DNA from: Aporrectodea caliginosa
Taxonomy: Eukaryota > Annelida > Clitellata > Crassiclitellata > Lumbricidae
DNA: 64,000 nt
Direction of reading: 5' to 3'
Assembly: GCA_020284085.1 (NCBI GenBank)
Contig: JACEVL010000158.1
Coordinates: 62,001 to 126,000, forward strand
Both the position numbers and the translations under genes were made by a program. Of the stretch, positions 1 to 14,219 are shown piece by piece. Positions within the stretch are counted from its first letter, which is position 1. Every line of letters starts with the position of its first letter. The notes under the pieces are model-generated. The model saw nothing but the letters and a program-made list of their open reading frames with translations. It ran no database searches and was not told the DNA's origin.

Positions 1-20
1 TGCACATTCGTAATAGTTAA

Positions 21-3736
<3,716 letters not shown>

Positions 3737-3855
3737 AACTCATAAAAAAATTACCCGTGATAATTTTCTGGTTCACTTGTAGTAGATGGATGAACTGTGC
3801 AAATGTGTAGCCTTCTGTCCTAGATTCTATCATTAGCATTGCCACGAGTTAGAGC

Positions 3856-4380
3856 TAGGGGTCTGCGGGTTACCCGTACCCGCGGGTTTGCCCGTAATCT
3901 ACCCGTACCCGCGGGTCGGGTACGGATCGGGTAGGCATTTCACGGGTCGGGTCGAGTACGGGTGGGAGCATTACGGGAACGGTATACCCAGTTTTACCCG
4001 TACCTGAGGAGAGATTTTGCGGTCACATGTAATAGTGGGTCTTACCTTCAAAGATTACTTACTATAACTGGCAGTACTCTAGGTACTATTTGTTTGTATT
4101 GACCTATGTCCGTGCGTCTTAGTGAACTTGGCATTCATCAATAGAATCTGATATTCAAATTACAGTTACAAAGTGGATTTTTTCCATCAACACAATCGTG
4201 GTGCTTTTACATATATCTGATCTGAGGTTCAGTCCCGACAGTAATTATATTGGTAAACCGTTTAATTGTGAGCTTGGAAACAAAAAACGTGATGAGCCTA
4301 AAAGTAACAAATTGAGTTGAGCAGCGCGATGGTTCATACAGTAGGTTAACTGATACAATCAGTATCATTATAATATTTTT

Positions 4381-4471
<91 letters not shown>

Positions 4472-4677
4472 GCCTATCGTGGCTACTACATGATGACTAT
4501 TGAGACCATTGGCCTGGTAGGTACTGAGTCTATCGGTATCGAACTAATAAATGGCGGGTACGGTACGGGTCGGATCGGGTAGTAATTTTTAGTACGGATC
4601 GGGTACGGGAAACGGGTAACGGTTCCTTGTTGCGGGTACGGGTCTGGTAGCAAAAACACTCTACCCGCAGACCTCTA
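3856..4677. mobile_element. hAT-type MITE, TAGGGGTCTGC family, copy 1
   Basis: Begins TAGGGGTCTGCGGGT and ends ACCCGCAGACCTCTA (imperfect terminal inverted repeats). Flanked by 8-bp near-identical duplications GTTAGAGC (3848-3855) and GTTAGAAC (4678-4685). Subterminal zones are dense in GGGTACGGGTCGGGTA-type repeats; the centre has (ATC)n at 4381-4471. No transposase. An 8-bp TSD is the hAT signature. Confidence 0.85.
4381..4471. repeat. (ATC)n microsatellite inside the MITE
   Basis: About 30 pure ATC units in the centre of the hAT-type MITE. Confidence 0.95.
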
Positions 4678-4685
4678 GTTAGAAC

Positions 4686-5627
4686 ATCATCGTCATCTTT
4701 GCTGGCAATTTACTAACAATTGGACTCGTATTATTTGCAACATAACAATGCACTTCTTTTCTGTTCGTTGCTAGATCTATAATAATTATTGTTCATAGAA
4801 TAGAAGGCACAGGACTTCAAATTCTACGTAGTACAATTAATGATGCAAGTATTTAGGTAATGTGCACACACTGTTAATGTTTCGTGTTTTCTTTCATCAA
4901 ATGCACACCATGTTGTTTTATAGCCATAGTTTTCTCATTGCATTATATTTCTAATGTTGTAACAGGTCGACCTAAAGAACTGACTGTTATTGCATGTGCC
5001 ACAGGTGAAACAAGTGGAAATTGTGAACAATGATTATAGGCCTATATTGATTTTCCTTATTCAACGAGCTATTTTAACAAATTTCATGATCAAGTCAATC
5101 TTGTCTATTGTTTCCTTAATTAATTGTTCAAATCATTATTTCGTGTGTTTTAAACTAGACCTGTAAATGCTTCATTGTAACTAATTCTAATTCACTAGTT
5201 CGACGCAGGAAGAAGATTTTGAGATGACTGGAAATCATATGTAATATTCATTTCATGCCGAAAGGTTCAGCTTTGATAAAACAATTCAAAGGTTGCTGAA
5301 CTAAACATCTCAACGCCAACTCTACTTATCGATGGACAAAGTTCATAATTATTATGTCCTTGTCCGACAATCGCAAGTTGACAAAGTGGTATCCTTCACA
5401 ACCGCGCGCCCACAACCGCGCGGCTAATTACCGCGCACACAAAACCGCGCGGCTAATTACCGCGCACACAAAACCGCGCGGCTAATTATGTCCTTGTCCG
5501 ACAGGCTCAAGTTGACCGAGCTAAGTAGCAAACATCGATGGTTTTCACTCAGGCTTAATCTGTCATTGTCGTAGTCCCTGGAGGAAAAGAGTGAATCCAG
5601 GCTTCTTTCATGACTGGGCATGATGGG
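4686..5627. other. Gene 1 3' flank, paralogous to the other 3' flanks
   Basis: No gene seen. It aligns by eye with 43330-44550 (gene 3) and 61915-63230 (gene 4) through shared stretches such as GTCGACCTAAAGAACTGACT and the TTATTTTAACAAATTT stretch. Unlike genes 3 and 4 it lacks the CR1-like LINE insertion: ...TGTTGTTTTATAGCCATAG at 4910-4928 is the empty site. Confidence 0.7.
5400..5488. repeat. ACCGCGCGGCTAATT tandem repeat
   Basis: About three ~29-bp units of AACCGCGCGGCTAATT plus ACCGCGCACACAA, GC-rich and rich in CGCG. Bracketed by two copies of TTATGTCCTTGTCCGACA (5358 and 5487), so the array lies inside a local duplication. Confidence 0.75.
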
Positions 5628-5768
5628 CCTTTTGGAAACGATAGCCGATTGGTTAAAGCTCTTGCCTTCTAACGTGGAGAGTACACGCTTGAGGCTTTGA
5701 CTCTCAGTTACTCAAAGTCATCGATTGATGCATGTTTATTAGAAAGTGGCGCTTAATAAATTTAATAC
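5628..5768 (+). mobile_element. tRNA-derived SINE
   Basis: Contains ATAGCCGATTGGTTAAAGC (A-box-like) and, about 35 bp on, AGTACACGCTTGAGGCTTTG (degenerate B box), ending in GTGGCGCTTAATAAATT. Homologous copies sit at the same relative place in genes 3 (44551-44690) and 4 (63230-63370). Not a functional tRNA: no cloverleaf pairing is retained. Confidence 0.55.
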
Positions 5769-5772
5769 GTAT

Positions 5773-6328
5773 TGTTGTATGATGCTTCCGAACCCTTGTC
5801 TATGTACTTTGTCCTGTAACTTAAGACAGTGCAATAGACTAGATATTTATTGTATCGGAATGAACTCTATATAAAAGGAGGATTGATTTTATGCCTAGTA
5901 CTATATATTGAAGAAGATTGATGTCTTAGAATGAGATAGAGACTTTGTCGCGGATTAACTATATTCGGCTTAGTCAAACAAGGAGTGTTGTCGAGTATAT
6001 AAACTCCTGTTAAAGGCTCGTCGAAGAAGCTTGGCAGTTTTCGTTTAGGCCTGTTGCCGGTGGTGTTGTCTGTTTAAGTTTAGAACTGGCCAAGTCTTCG
6101 TTGTATAGTTAAGACGCTTTACTAACTTCATTTACTCTTGGTTTCGTGTCGTTGCGACCAACCAAGTTGTCGACGTTTGTCTGTTCGACGTTCTTCCAAG
6201 GAAAGGAGACGTTTGAGACTTCCTGTTGAAGAGAAGGTTGTATAGGTTTTCTACTACTTTGTTGTTTTGTAATATATATTTCTTTTACCCTAGCGAGTTG
6301 TCTTCATTTCTAGTATTAGCACCTAACA
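5773..6328 (+). mobile_element. Solo LTR (556 bp)
   Basis: Starts TGTTGTATGATGC and ends ATTAGCACCTAACA (TGT...ACA termini). Flanked by GTAT at 5769-5772 and 6329-6332; gene 4 keeps a related uninterrupted sequence ACGTATATACATAG near 63371. Internal TATA-like boxes TCTATATAAAAGG (5868) and GTATATAAACTCC (5993) fit an LTR promoter. No internal retroelement genes remain, so it is a recombined solo LTR. The strand follows the TATA boxes. Confidence 0.72.
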
Positions 6329-6349
6329 GTATATATACGATAGCCGATT

Positions 6350-7588
6350 GGTACCGCAAGGCTCTAATTTAGGTCCTCTCTTGTTTCTTATATACATAAA
6401 TGACCTCCCTAATACTTCAACTATTCTTAGTTTTATTATATTCGCTGATGACACTAATGTATTCTATTCTCATAAATCCTTATATGAATTATATCAAATA
6501 ATTAATCATGAAATCACGTATGTGGTTGATTGGTTTAGAATTAAGCTTAATAAATTATCATTAAACGTTAATAAAACCAATTTTACACTATTTAGATCTC
6601 ATAGAAAACTAATACCCGAAATTAGTATCCAGGTACTAATTGATGGAAATGTAATCCCGCAGGTATCTTCCGCCAAATTTCTTGGAGTTTGCATTGACCA
6701 ACATCTAAACTGGTCAGAGCACATTAAATTAATTTCTATGAAAATTGCAAAAATGCAGGCATTCTGAATCGATTGGCATCTTACCTTCCTCAAAAAGTTC
6801 TACTCAACCTCTATTACTCTTTAATATACCCATATCTTGCATACGGTAATATTGTCTGGGCTTCCAACTATATGCACCGCTTACATAAAATGTAACATTT
6901 TGCAAAAAAGAGCAATTAGAATAATAGCTAAGGTCTTACCTGCTACGCACACTAGTCAGTTCTTTAGTAGATTTAAAATTCTTAGACTTAATCAAATTAA
7001 TACCATTCAAATAAGTGAGTTTATGTACAGACATAAGCATAAATTGCTACCCTCTGTGTTTAATGACTATTTTAATATAACATCGGACACTCGTACTTAC
7101 CTTACTAGACAAGCTGAATCTTATAGAGGAATATTTGCACGCACTAATACAATGTTATTCGCCTTAAGGTCCACAGGACCATCAGTCTGGAACAATATCA
7201 CTGTCAGCACTCCTCACCTGCCTAACTTGAATTCATTTAAAAAATCCATGCGAGCTTTCTTATTAAATGTGTAACTGTTCAAATTGCTATGTTGCCATCG
7301 CTTAGTTAAGTTTTTTTAAATTTCAAATTGCTGTGTTGCCATCGCTTAGTTAAGTTTGTTTTGATTTCTGTGTACTGTCTGTTGTTGGTTCTCTGTACAC
7401 GAACCGTCATTATCACCACATCATCTGGTACCTAGGTAGCCCTAGTTAGTGGGTCCTGTGACCCTTCAGGGCTCTCCGTTTGTTGCATAAATTGCACCAG
7501 TGTTGATAGTTGTTTTTCTGTTATTATGATATGGAACAATAAAACTTTTTGAATTGAATTGAATTGAATGAATTGAATTGAAAATTGA
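6350..7588 (+). mobile_element. 5'-truncated LINE (RT fragment)
   Basis: Two overlapping frames (6348-6767, 6837-7274) encode VPQGSNLGPLLFLIYINDLP, the FADDTNVF catalytic box (a Y-to-F variant of YADD), KFLGVCIDQHLNWSEHI and the C-terminal block SVWNNITVSTPHLPNLNSF. A frameshift near 6765 separates them. Tail is (TTGAA)n at 7550-7588. Close relative of the intact ORF at 56880-58667. The 5' junction carries 16 bp identical to 5638-5653. Confidence 0.85.
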
Positions 7589-7606
7589 ATACATAGTAGG
7601 CCTAAT

Positions 7607-7770
7607 GAGTTTCACGCCGAAGCGCATGAGCAATTGCGAGTGAAGGACTTGGCCAGGGTCCCTACGCGGAGGCTGGAGGTGGATTCGAACCCACAACCCT
7701 CCGGCTGCAAGGCACCGAACATACCCCTACACCACCGAGCATACCCCTACACCACCGCGCCCCACAGGTG
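7607..7770 (-). mobile_element. tRNA-derived SINE (minus)
   Basis: On the minus strand: GCGCGGTGGTGTAGGGGTAT (A-box region), then GGGTTGTGGGTTCGAATCCA (B box GGTTCGAATCC). The CACACC/ATACCC portion is locally duplicated (7720-7750). A syntenic copy lies upstream of gene 4 at 46920-47075. Confidence 0.72.
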
Positions 7771-8141
7771 CTAGGCCCCTAGGCTCACACGGTGGCGGCG
7801 TCACAAAATGGCCATATAGTATTATTGCCATAGTGAGAACGGATCGATTATAACATGTCCGATGACGTCCGCTTTCCAATTGATCTTCGTTTTCCCCATA
7901 TTATTGTCACTGGCATCGAGTTAATCAGATGCAATTTTCATATTCTTCAGTTCAGTGTTATTTGCCACCTATTCGAAACGTATTCTATACAAAATCCGTT
8001 TGATCAGTTCTACCAAATGACGACTGAATAGCATCAATCATTCTATTGTTGCGCTTTAGTAACGGATGTTGAAGGTATAGAAGATCAAATTGTATAGCAT
8101 AAACATAACAGTGGTTGATAACGTGTAATGAAGCGTGTACG

Positions 8142-8330
8142 TTATTATAATCGTAATCGTAAATTGTAAATATCTACAGCACTAATCCGCAGCTACGCGC
8201 TGCAGGGCACAAATTTATTCACGAGCGTCACGTCCAGTCGGAGGAGTTGTCCATAGATCGATGTTCAGTGGAGGTCCGAGTCCGGTTGCCAAAGAGACCG
8301 GACAAAGGAGGCAGAGCAGCGGCTAAGGCG
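8142..8330 (-). mobile_element. SINE-like repeat with (TACGAT)n tail, promoter-proximal
   Basis: Plus strand begins TAATCGTAATCGTAAATTG and continues GGGCACAAATTTATTCACGA and GTCCGAGTCCGGTTGCC. The same element sits upstream of gene 4 (47489-47668) but is missing upstream of gene 3, whose E-box block follows directly. Further copies near 24318, 34500 and 13937. Confidence 0.65.
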
Positions 8331-8337
8331 TTCATAC

Positions 8338-8493
8338 CACGTGACGTACACGTGGTACATGACGCCCGTGGGATTGTAAGTCTGAGATAAAGCGTAACCA
8401 AGAGAAGAACTCAACAGTTACAGGAGAGTCTCTGACTTCGCTTCATCGTCAGTCTCGAACGTGGACAGCAACACATTCGCCGCCAACAAACAA
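8338..8493 (+). promoter_or_regulatory. Gene 2 promoter/5' non-coding exon block
   Basis: Conserved in genes 2, 3 and 4. Contains two E-boxes in CACGTGACGTACACGTG (8338-8354), with a CRE-like TGACGTAC between them, then AAGCGTAACCAAGA and CTTCGCTTCATCGTC, and ends at a putative splice donor AACAA|GTATGA (8493/8494). I read it as core promoter plus untranslated first exon; the transcription start cannot be placed. Confidence 0.6.
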
Positions 8494-8680
8494 GTATGAT
8501 TGCTTTGACGCTTACACTTAATGTTTATCAAGAGCCAATCGCAGACTTGAGATGTATAACGCGTTTAGTAAAGATAATGAATTTTAAAAGATCTCATCAT
8601 TGATTTTAGAAATCAATAATTTCTGCTATTGACCAGTTGTGCTTTATCAGCAAAGAGCGCAATCGTTTCATTTCAATGAT

Positions 8681-8696
8681 CTGAAACAGTGAAACT
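8681..8696. other. hAT excision footprint
   Basis: Sequence CTGAAACAGTGAAACT. At the paralogous site of gene 4 a hAT-type element (48020-48940) is flanked by CTGAAACT duplications. Gene 2 has two copies of that 8-mer back to back, with the last base of the left copy and the first of the right copy changed to their complements (T to A, C to G), the classic hairpin-repair footprint of hAT excision. Confidence 0.8.
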
Positions 8697-8969
8697 TTCG
8701 ACAATCAATCAATCAATCAATCAATACTTCTTATTGATCACCATAATACAACCACATACAAGCACAATCTAGACATTCATGTGCAGTGGCGTCAATAGGC
8801 AGACCCAAAGGAACATAAGGTTCCGCTAGCAGGGTCACCCTAGTTTCATCAATCATTAATATATACTTTATTTCGCACAAAGCAGAACAGAGAAACTAAG
8901 CAAACTAAGCAGACTAGAACAGAAATACAAAAATACAAGAACTCCTTCCCAAACAGACTGGGAGACAAC

Positions 8970-9485
8970 TCAAACTATTGCTCCTCTCGAAGCATAAACG
9001 TAGTGAACCCGCGATCTTACATAATACATGTTGTCTTTTACAGACAAACCATAACCAGAAACTAAATTAATATGCTCATGGCCATAACTGAATGTCAATG
9101 ACAGCATATTTAGTGTACTATTATCCACCGTTAGCATGTCTTTAAGAAATTTAAACATAGCAATAACTCTCATAGATTTAAAGTCCAAACTGCCTAAACC
9201 TGCTATAAATTCTCTTACTGATTCCCATTTGTGAAAACCAAATATTTTACGATAAACATTATTCCAACAAGCATTTAGTTTACTCAGCTGAGATTGAGAA
9301 AATCTCACAGCAACTGAGCCATATCTTAAAACTGGTAAGCTATAAGTCTGCTGTAAGTAAAGCTGCATTAACTCCGACAAACTTGAAGAGTTATTGAAAA
9401 TATTATTGGAAGCTGCATAAAAATTGCGCATTATGCAGTCTACATCACAACTCAGTTTACTACCAGCACAAAAGATGATTCCCAA
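8970..9485 (-). pseudogene. LINE ORF2 C-terminal piece
   Basis: Broken continuation of the RT polyprotein: CDVDCIMRNFYAASNNIF, YSLPVLRYGSVAVRF and NACWNNVYRKIFGFHKWESV, a typical post-RT region. Separated from the RT piece by a stop near 9490. Confidence 0.75.
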
Positions 9486-9494
9486 GTATTTAAT

Positions 9495-10097
9495 CTACTC
9501 TGACCACTCAACCTTTTTGTGACCTAGGAACATATCTGGTAGGGAAGCCTTGAATCGAGGTCCGAATGCCAAGCACCAAGATTTAGTACAATTAAACGTC
9601 AGGCCTAACTGACTACTAACGACATCACAATTATCTAGTAAGGCCTGAAGCCCTATTACCGAAGCCGATAACAAAATGATATCATCTGCATACATGATGC
9701 AACCAAGCCAGGACTTGTTAATACAACAACCTAGTCCTGCTGCTTTTGTATCCACGATGAACTTATTAACAAAAACATTAAACAACGAAGGCGACAAAGA
9801 ACTTCCCTGCCGTACACCACTCTTAACTGCGAATGACTTAGACATACTGCTGTTCCAACGCACTGCAACCGATAGTTTACTATACCAATCCACCAGAATA
9901 TCAACCACCCACTCTGGACACCCAGACCTTAAGAGGCTAGAATACAGCTTATAATGATTAACACTATCATATGCCTTACTAATATCCAGAGCTGCTGTGA
10001 AAACAGTGCTGCCCCTGTCAACAAAAAAATCAATCGAGGAGCGCATTGCAAATAATGCATTAGCACAACCCACACCCTGCTTAAACCCAAACTGCAA
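9495..10097 (-). pseudogene. LINE reverse-transcriptase palm fragment
   Basis: Contains TAALDISKAYDSVNH (motif A), SGVRQGSSLSPSLFNVFVNK (motif B region) and CIMYADDIILLSA with the YADD catalytic box. Frame broken from the upstream piece around 10100-10130. Confidence 0.88.
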
Positions 10098-10129
10098 ATC
10101 ATCAGACTTAAAATAATCTGCACATATCT

Positions 10130-11323
10130 TTAATAAAACGCATTCAAATAGTTTTGAAATAACCGGATAAGAGTGATTGCTCTATAATTATCTACAGAAC
10201 TCAAATCAGCCAGTTTGTTTTTCACCAATGGTATTATAATGCCATTACCAAAAGCCTCTGGCACAAAACCGTGACAAACCATACCTCTAAACATAGCAGT
10301 CAGTAAAACCACAAGAAGTGGATGTGTATAAAGCAAATGCTCTGCACTAAGTCCATCAGGACCATTCGCTTTGCCAAGTTTCAATTCATGTATACATTTA
10401 TCAACCAACTCGACATGTATTAAACTTTCAACATTATTATTATGTATAGACTCAAGCCTACGTTTACATCGCAAAACATTGAAATCACTGACAGCAGCAC
10501 TATCCATGTCAGAAGTGTGATACACAGAAGCAAAATATTTAGCAAACTCATTTGCAATCCCAACATCATCATGCACACCGTTTACTGTGCCTGAGAGATT
10601 CGAAGCCATGGATCGATGGAACTTACGATTCCAGCACTTCCAAAACTGACTGGGATCCTTACTTAGAAAATGCTCATACAACTTATCATCAAATTTGTGT
10701 TCGAATTCATATATTGCTTGCTTAATACCCATTTTATATTTAAGAGAACATGAAGTTTTTATACGAAATACTTCACCTGATTTTGGGCGACCAGCATCCT
10801 TCCACATCATACCCCAGAACATGGACTTTTGTTTAAGATCATCCAGATGCTCATTCCAAAAAGGCTTTAAAGAATTATGCTGTATTCTAGGAACAGATGA
10901 AGCCTCTGCCCTCTGCAGAGCATATACAATATCATTATACATGCAATTGATGGCTTGTCGATGGTTGTGGTTGCTACATCCCACTGAGCACTGAGCAAAC
11001 GACTGAGCTAACCTGCACTCACTCAGTAAATCACGAGATACCCCATAATAATCAGACAAATTCGCCTTATCCCAACGTAAATAATGCTGCCGAGGACTAT
11101 TTTTCACAGCTAAATTCCTACCACTTCTATCTAGGAGAGACCTCAAGCTGAAGCTTAATGGTTTATGATCACTGTGATTGAAAACACTTTCAATCACTTT
11201 CCATTCTGTCACTGAGTTATGCAGTGGAACAGAGACAAACACATGGTCAATGCATGAGGACTGATTCAAAGCCACATTCCTATAAGTATTAATACTACCA
11301 GTAAAATCATCACAGCTTAACAA
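10130..11323 (-). pseudogene. LINE endonuclease C-terminus and RT N-terminal region
   Basis: Starts with the endonuclease end (SSCIDHVFVS, NHSDHKPLSF; the SDH triad part of APE endonucleases), followed by a linker and the RT-0/RT-1 region LGKANGPDGLSAEHLL and PLVKNKLADLSSVDNYRAI. Frame lost at the end (ALIRLFQ-like). Confidence 0.85.
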
Positions 11324-11525
11324 GTTATAGTCTAAGTTTCCATCAGCTTAATAAAACTACTATAACCACTGTTATCCAGTGAACATTGAAAATTAGTATC
11401 ACCCAAGATTAATATATCTGTTTGGACATTAGACCCCAAAACATGCTCAATAAAACCACAACATTGATTCAACTGTGCTTTGTACTGAATGGAATTAGAA
11501 TAACACGGAAAGTATACATTAACTA

Positions 11526-11828
11526 TTATAAGACAACGATTACCACATGCAACTGAAGAGCAACACAGCGACCTTCAATGTCTGACCCAATAACTTTAAT
11601 TTGATTAGATAAACTCTTGTGCCACATAAATGCCACACCACCAAAAGGTCTGCCATGCAGAATACCCCTCCCTAATGCCTCTGACATACCAGAAACACCA
11701 TAAACCACGAACTGATCGTTAATTATATTTAATTTGTTCATTCCATCTGAAGCCAGCCAGTGCTGGCTGGACAGTGTGTAGGGCAACAATGTGGTGGGAT
11801 ATACACAAATCTTGTAACATGGCAACAC
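11526..11828 (-). pseudogene. LINE APE-type endonuclease N-terminal fragment
   Basis: Encodes QHWLASDGMNKLNIINDQF and GRGILHGRPFGGVAFMWHKS, typical of LINE AP-endonuclease domains. Frameshifted relative to the downstream piece. Confidence 0.72.
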
Positions 11829-11872
11829 CTGACGTGAATCGATGCATATTAAACGAACAGATATTTAATGAC

Positions 11873-13098
11873 TCAACTGCCATTTTTGCTGTCCAATATT
11901 TTCATTTCTTCAGATGCTATGTCGCTGACCTTCTTTTTGAAATACCAGTCACGTACCTCCGCACCTTCTGGCCATGTAGATTCTTGGTAGAATATATCTT
12001 TGTACATGATTGGACATGAGACTCTGAAGGCAGCCGACTTAAAGTTTCGACCCGCCGGAACACTCATCTTGGAGCACTGGACGTCTTTGAGGCCTGAATT
12101 CTCCAAGAACGTCGTCATCTCCACTTCAGTTGTATCTCCATGCATACGACCGACAAAAGCTGTGATTCTTCTATTGTATTGTATTGTATTGTATTGTATT
12201 TGAACACTTGTTATAGCGCCCCTACCAGATTGCCCATTCAGAGGCGCTCAAAAAAAGACTGAACAGTTCTCACCGTTCATATAAGTCAAAACACAGCTAA
12301 TGAGTTTAGAGGCTGCTAAGGCCTTTATTCTATTTTATTTATGCTTCTAGGCATTGCCTTTATGCTTGCGGCACTCGTGGTCATGTTTTTGGATCCAAAA
12401 ATGCGTCGACGTGTGCCTCCAGGATGAGACCTCGCACCTTGGGTAACGTATGGCCGAATTGGTGACTGTGTTACCACAGGCGCCATCGGGGCAGGACTTG
12501 AAAGCACATCAGCGTATGACGATCGAACGGATTCCTCTGGAACCACGGTCACTGAAGGCTTTCCCGTTGTCGCCACGAAACGGTCCGTGAGCAGTACCTG
12601 ATTTGACACGACACGGGACTGATCATGCGAGACACCACCCGGCGACCCGAGGACCTTCAAAGCCTTTAAGACATCACCCATTTGTTTCTGCAAAAGCTCC
12701 ACATTCATGGCCTTGGCGCAGAAATCCGTGGCATCCGGGCTGAACTGCGGAACTCTTGCCAGTTTAGCGGCAGTAAAAACGGGTACCTTAATCTTTTTCG
12801 TATCCAGATAGGAGAATAAATCCAACAAATCTTGGGCGTCCAGTTTGCGTTTACCTTCGCCTGAACGACGTACAACCATACGTGGCATGTCCGACACATC
12901 TGTGTTTACGTTATCGGAACTTACATTTTTCGCCGCCTCAAACAAACTCTCCTTTGCACACAAAATTTCATCAACTGAATAGAAACCACACAGCACGTTT
13001 AATCAACCACTTCGCGTTGAATTTGCAAAATTGTTTTGCCCATAACATAAAACTTCATTTATTATCACAAAATTGGCCGAGCACGAAATGTCCGCCAT
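11873..13098 (-). pseudogene. LINE ORF1, interrupted by frameshifts and a SINE
   Basis: Likely original start ATG at 13098-13096 (MADISCSANFV). Open pieces are 12996-12325 and 12145-11873; the latter has GDTTEVEMTTFLENSGLKDV and TWPEGAEVRDWYFKK. A 152-bp SINE sits at 12176-12327 between them. I recognise no gag zinc knuckle. Confidence 0.7.
12176..12327 (-). mobile_element. SINE nested in LINE ORF1
   Basis: Flanked by TTCTATT duplications (12169-12175, 12328-12334). On the plus strand it starts with the tail as (GTATT)n and contains ACTTGTTATAGCGCCCC and CATTCAGAGGCGCTC. Related fragments at 46705-46757 and 46845-46895. Confidence 0.75.
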
Positions 13099-13295
13099 GA
13101 TCACGTGATATGATCTAACAGTATATTTGTTTTAGTTACCATTTAATATTGTCTTCAGATGATTGTCTTCAGACGATTGTCTTCATAGTTATTCTAACAG
13201 GAAGTAAACGATTCTTCAAACAACAAATGCAATGTTAACTCGTATCATAAAAACAGAGCAATGACAGGATGCTTGTCAACATACTGTTCATAGAC

Positions 13296-13402
13296 ATCTA
13301 TCTATCTATCTGTCTGTCTGTCTGCCTGTCTGTCTGTCTGCCTGCCTGTCTGTCTGCCTGTCTGTCTGCCTGCCTGCCTGTCTGTCTGTCTGTCTGCCTG
13401 CC

Positions 13403-13451
<49 letters not shown>

Positions 13452-13458
13452 GCCTGCC

Positions 13459-13492
<34 letters not shown>

Positions 13493-13513
13493 ATATCTAT
13501 CTATCTATCTATC
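13296..13513. repeat. (TCTG/CCTG)n tetranucleotide microsatellite
   Basis: Mixed TCTG and CCTG units flanked by TCTA units. The paralogous gene 4 array (49321-49485) has almost no CCTG, so the composition has diverged since duplication. Confidence 0.95.
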
Positions 13514-13640
13514 TTCCGCAGGTCCGTTTGCATACCTTGGAGGGATTTTGTGGGTTGCTGCTCGCCTGATTGAAGAGGTACCTCGCTTCGACCACATCTC
13601 TGCATTCACGCGGGATGTCCCCCCACTGGCTCCTGGTCTA
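13514..13640 (+). mobile_element. CR1-like LINE remnant
   Basis: Reads GPFAYLGGILWVAARLIEEV and FDHISAFTRDV before decaying. Same fragment upstream of gene 4 at 49486-49612, where LHWLPV is intact. Confidence 0.6.
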
Positions 13641-13936
13641 GCAACGCATCTGTCACAAACTCTTCTTTCTTAGTGACCTATCTCAAACACTTTTCCTTAC
13701 TGCTAAGTAGGCCTATAGATCGCTCAACGCTTGCTAGACTGTTGTTACAACTAAATTAGCAACTTTGTTAATGAATATTTGTTCTAAGATCGGATGGATT
13801 ACGAATTCCTTATTTAGACTTCAATTTTGGAATATAAACCCTGCTGCTGATGGGTGATAGGTATACGAACCTCAGGCATATTAGGTGGGTGAGAAGTGGT
13901 TTTGGTCAATAAACTGGGATTGTACCCTATGCAGAA
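13641..13936. other. Gene 2 5' intron, no feature
   Basis: Unique-looking sequence that matches 49613-50000 upstream of gene 4. No coding signal seen. Confidence 0.5.
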
Positions 13937-13984
13937 TTCGTAATCGTAGCCATAAGTTCCAAATTTTTAAAGGCCACTCGGAAA

Positions 13985-14125
13985 TCGCCAAGCGCAGAGG
14001 AGAAAGCCAAGCGCAGGGACGAAAGTCAAACGCAGAGGAAAAAGCCAAGCGCAGGGACGAAAGTCAAGCGCAGGGACGAAAGTCAAGCGCAGGGACGAAA
14101 GTCAAGCACAGGGGGAAAGACAAAT
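13985..14125. repeat. 19-bp satellite, short array (gene 2)
   Basis: About seven units of AGCGCAGGGACGAAAGTCA, continuous with a SINE fragment beginning near 13937 (TTCGTAATCGTAGCC). Ends about 100 bp upstream of exon 1. A second short array is at 15013-15118 and a far longer one upstream of gene 4. Confidence 0.85.
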
Positions 14126-14219
14126 TCATTCGTCGTAGTTGAACCTGGTGTTAATCCGCCATTATTTGCTGCCTGCTGTATATTCTAGATTGCCTCTAAT
14201 GCGTTTGTTGATAGATAAC

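Larger units (their letters stand above)
8864..13117 (-). mobile_element. Near full-length LINE (ORF1, APE endonuclease, RT)
   Basis: A 4.25-kb insertion. Gene 4 upstream carries the uninterrupted site ATTAATATAACAGTATATTT (49115-49131), matching ...ATTAATATA at 8863 and ACAGTATATTT from 13118. Minus-strand order: ORF1 (13098-11873), endonuclease (from about 11828), RT (to 9495), C-terminal region (to 8970), then a 3' end with AATAAA and no long poly(A). Multiple frameshifts and a nested SINE make it inactive. CR1/Jockey-like by motif style; clade not certain. No clear target-site duplication. Confidence 0.88.

Noticed and set aside
4930..5060. Conserved 3' flank block (GTCGACCTAAAGAACTGACTG...) as an extra exon of the FReD genes.
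   Set aside because: Stops in all frames in at least one paralogue and it lies after the conserved stop; conservation fits segmental duplication.
13269..13493. Cys/Leu/Ser/Val repeat frame (also 49147-49610).
   Set aside because: TCTG microsatellite read as codons; a tetranucleotide repeat keeps all frames open.
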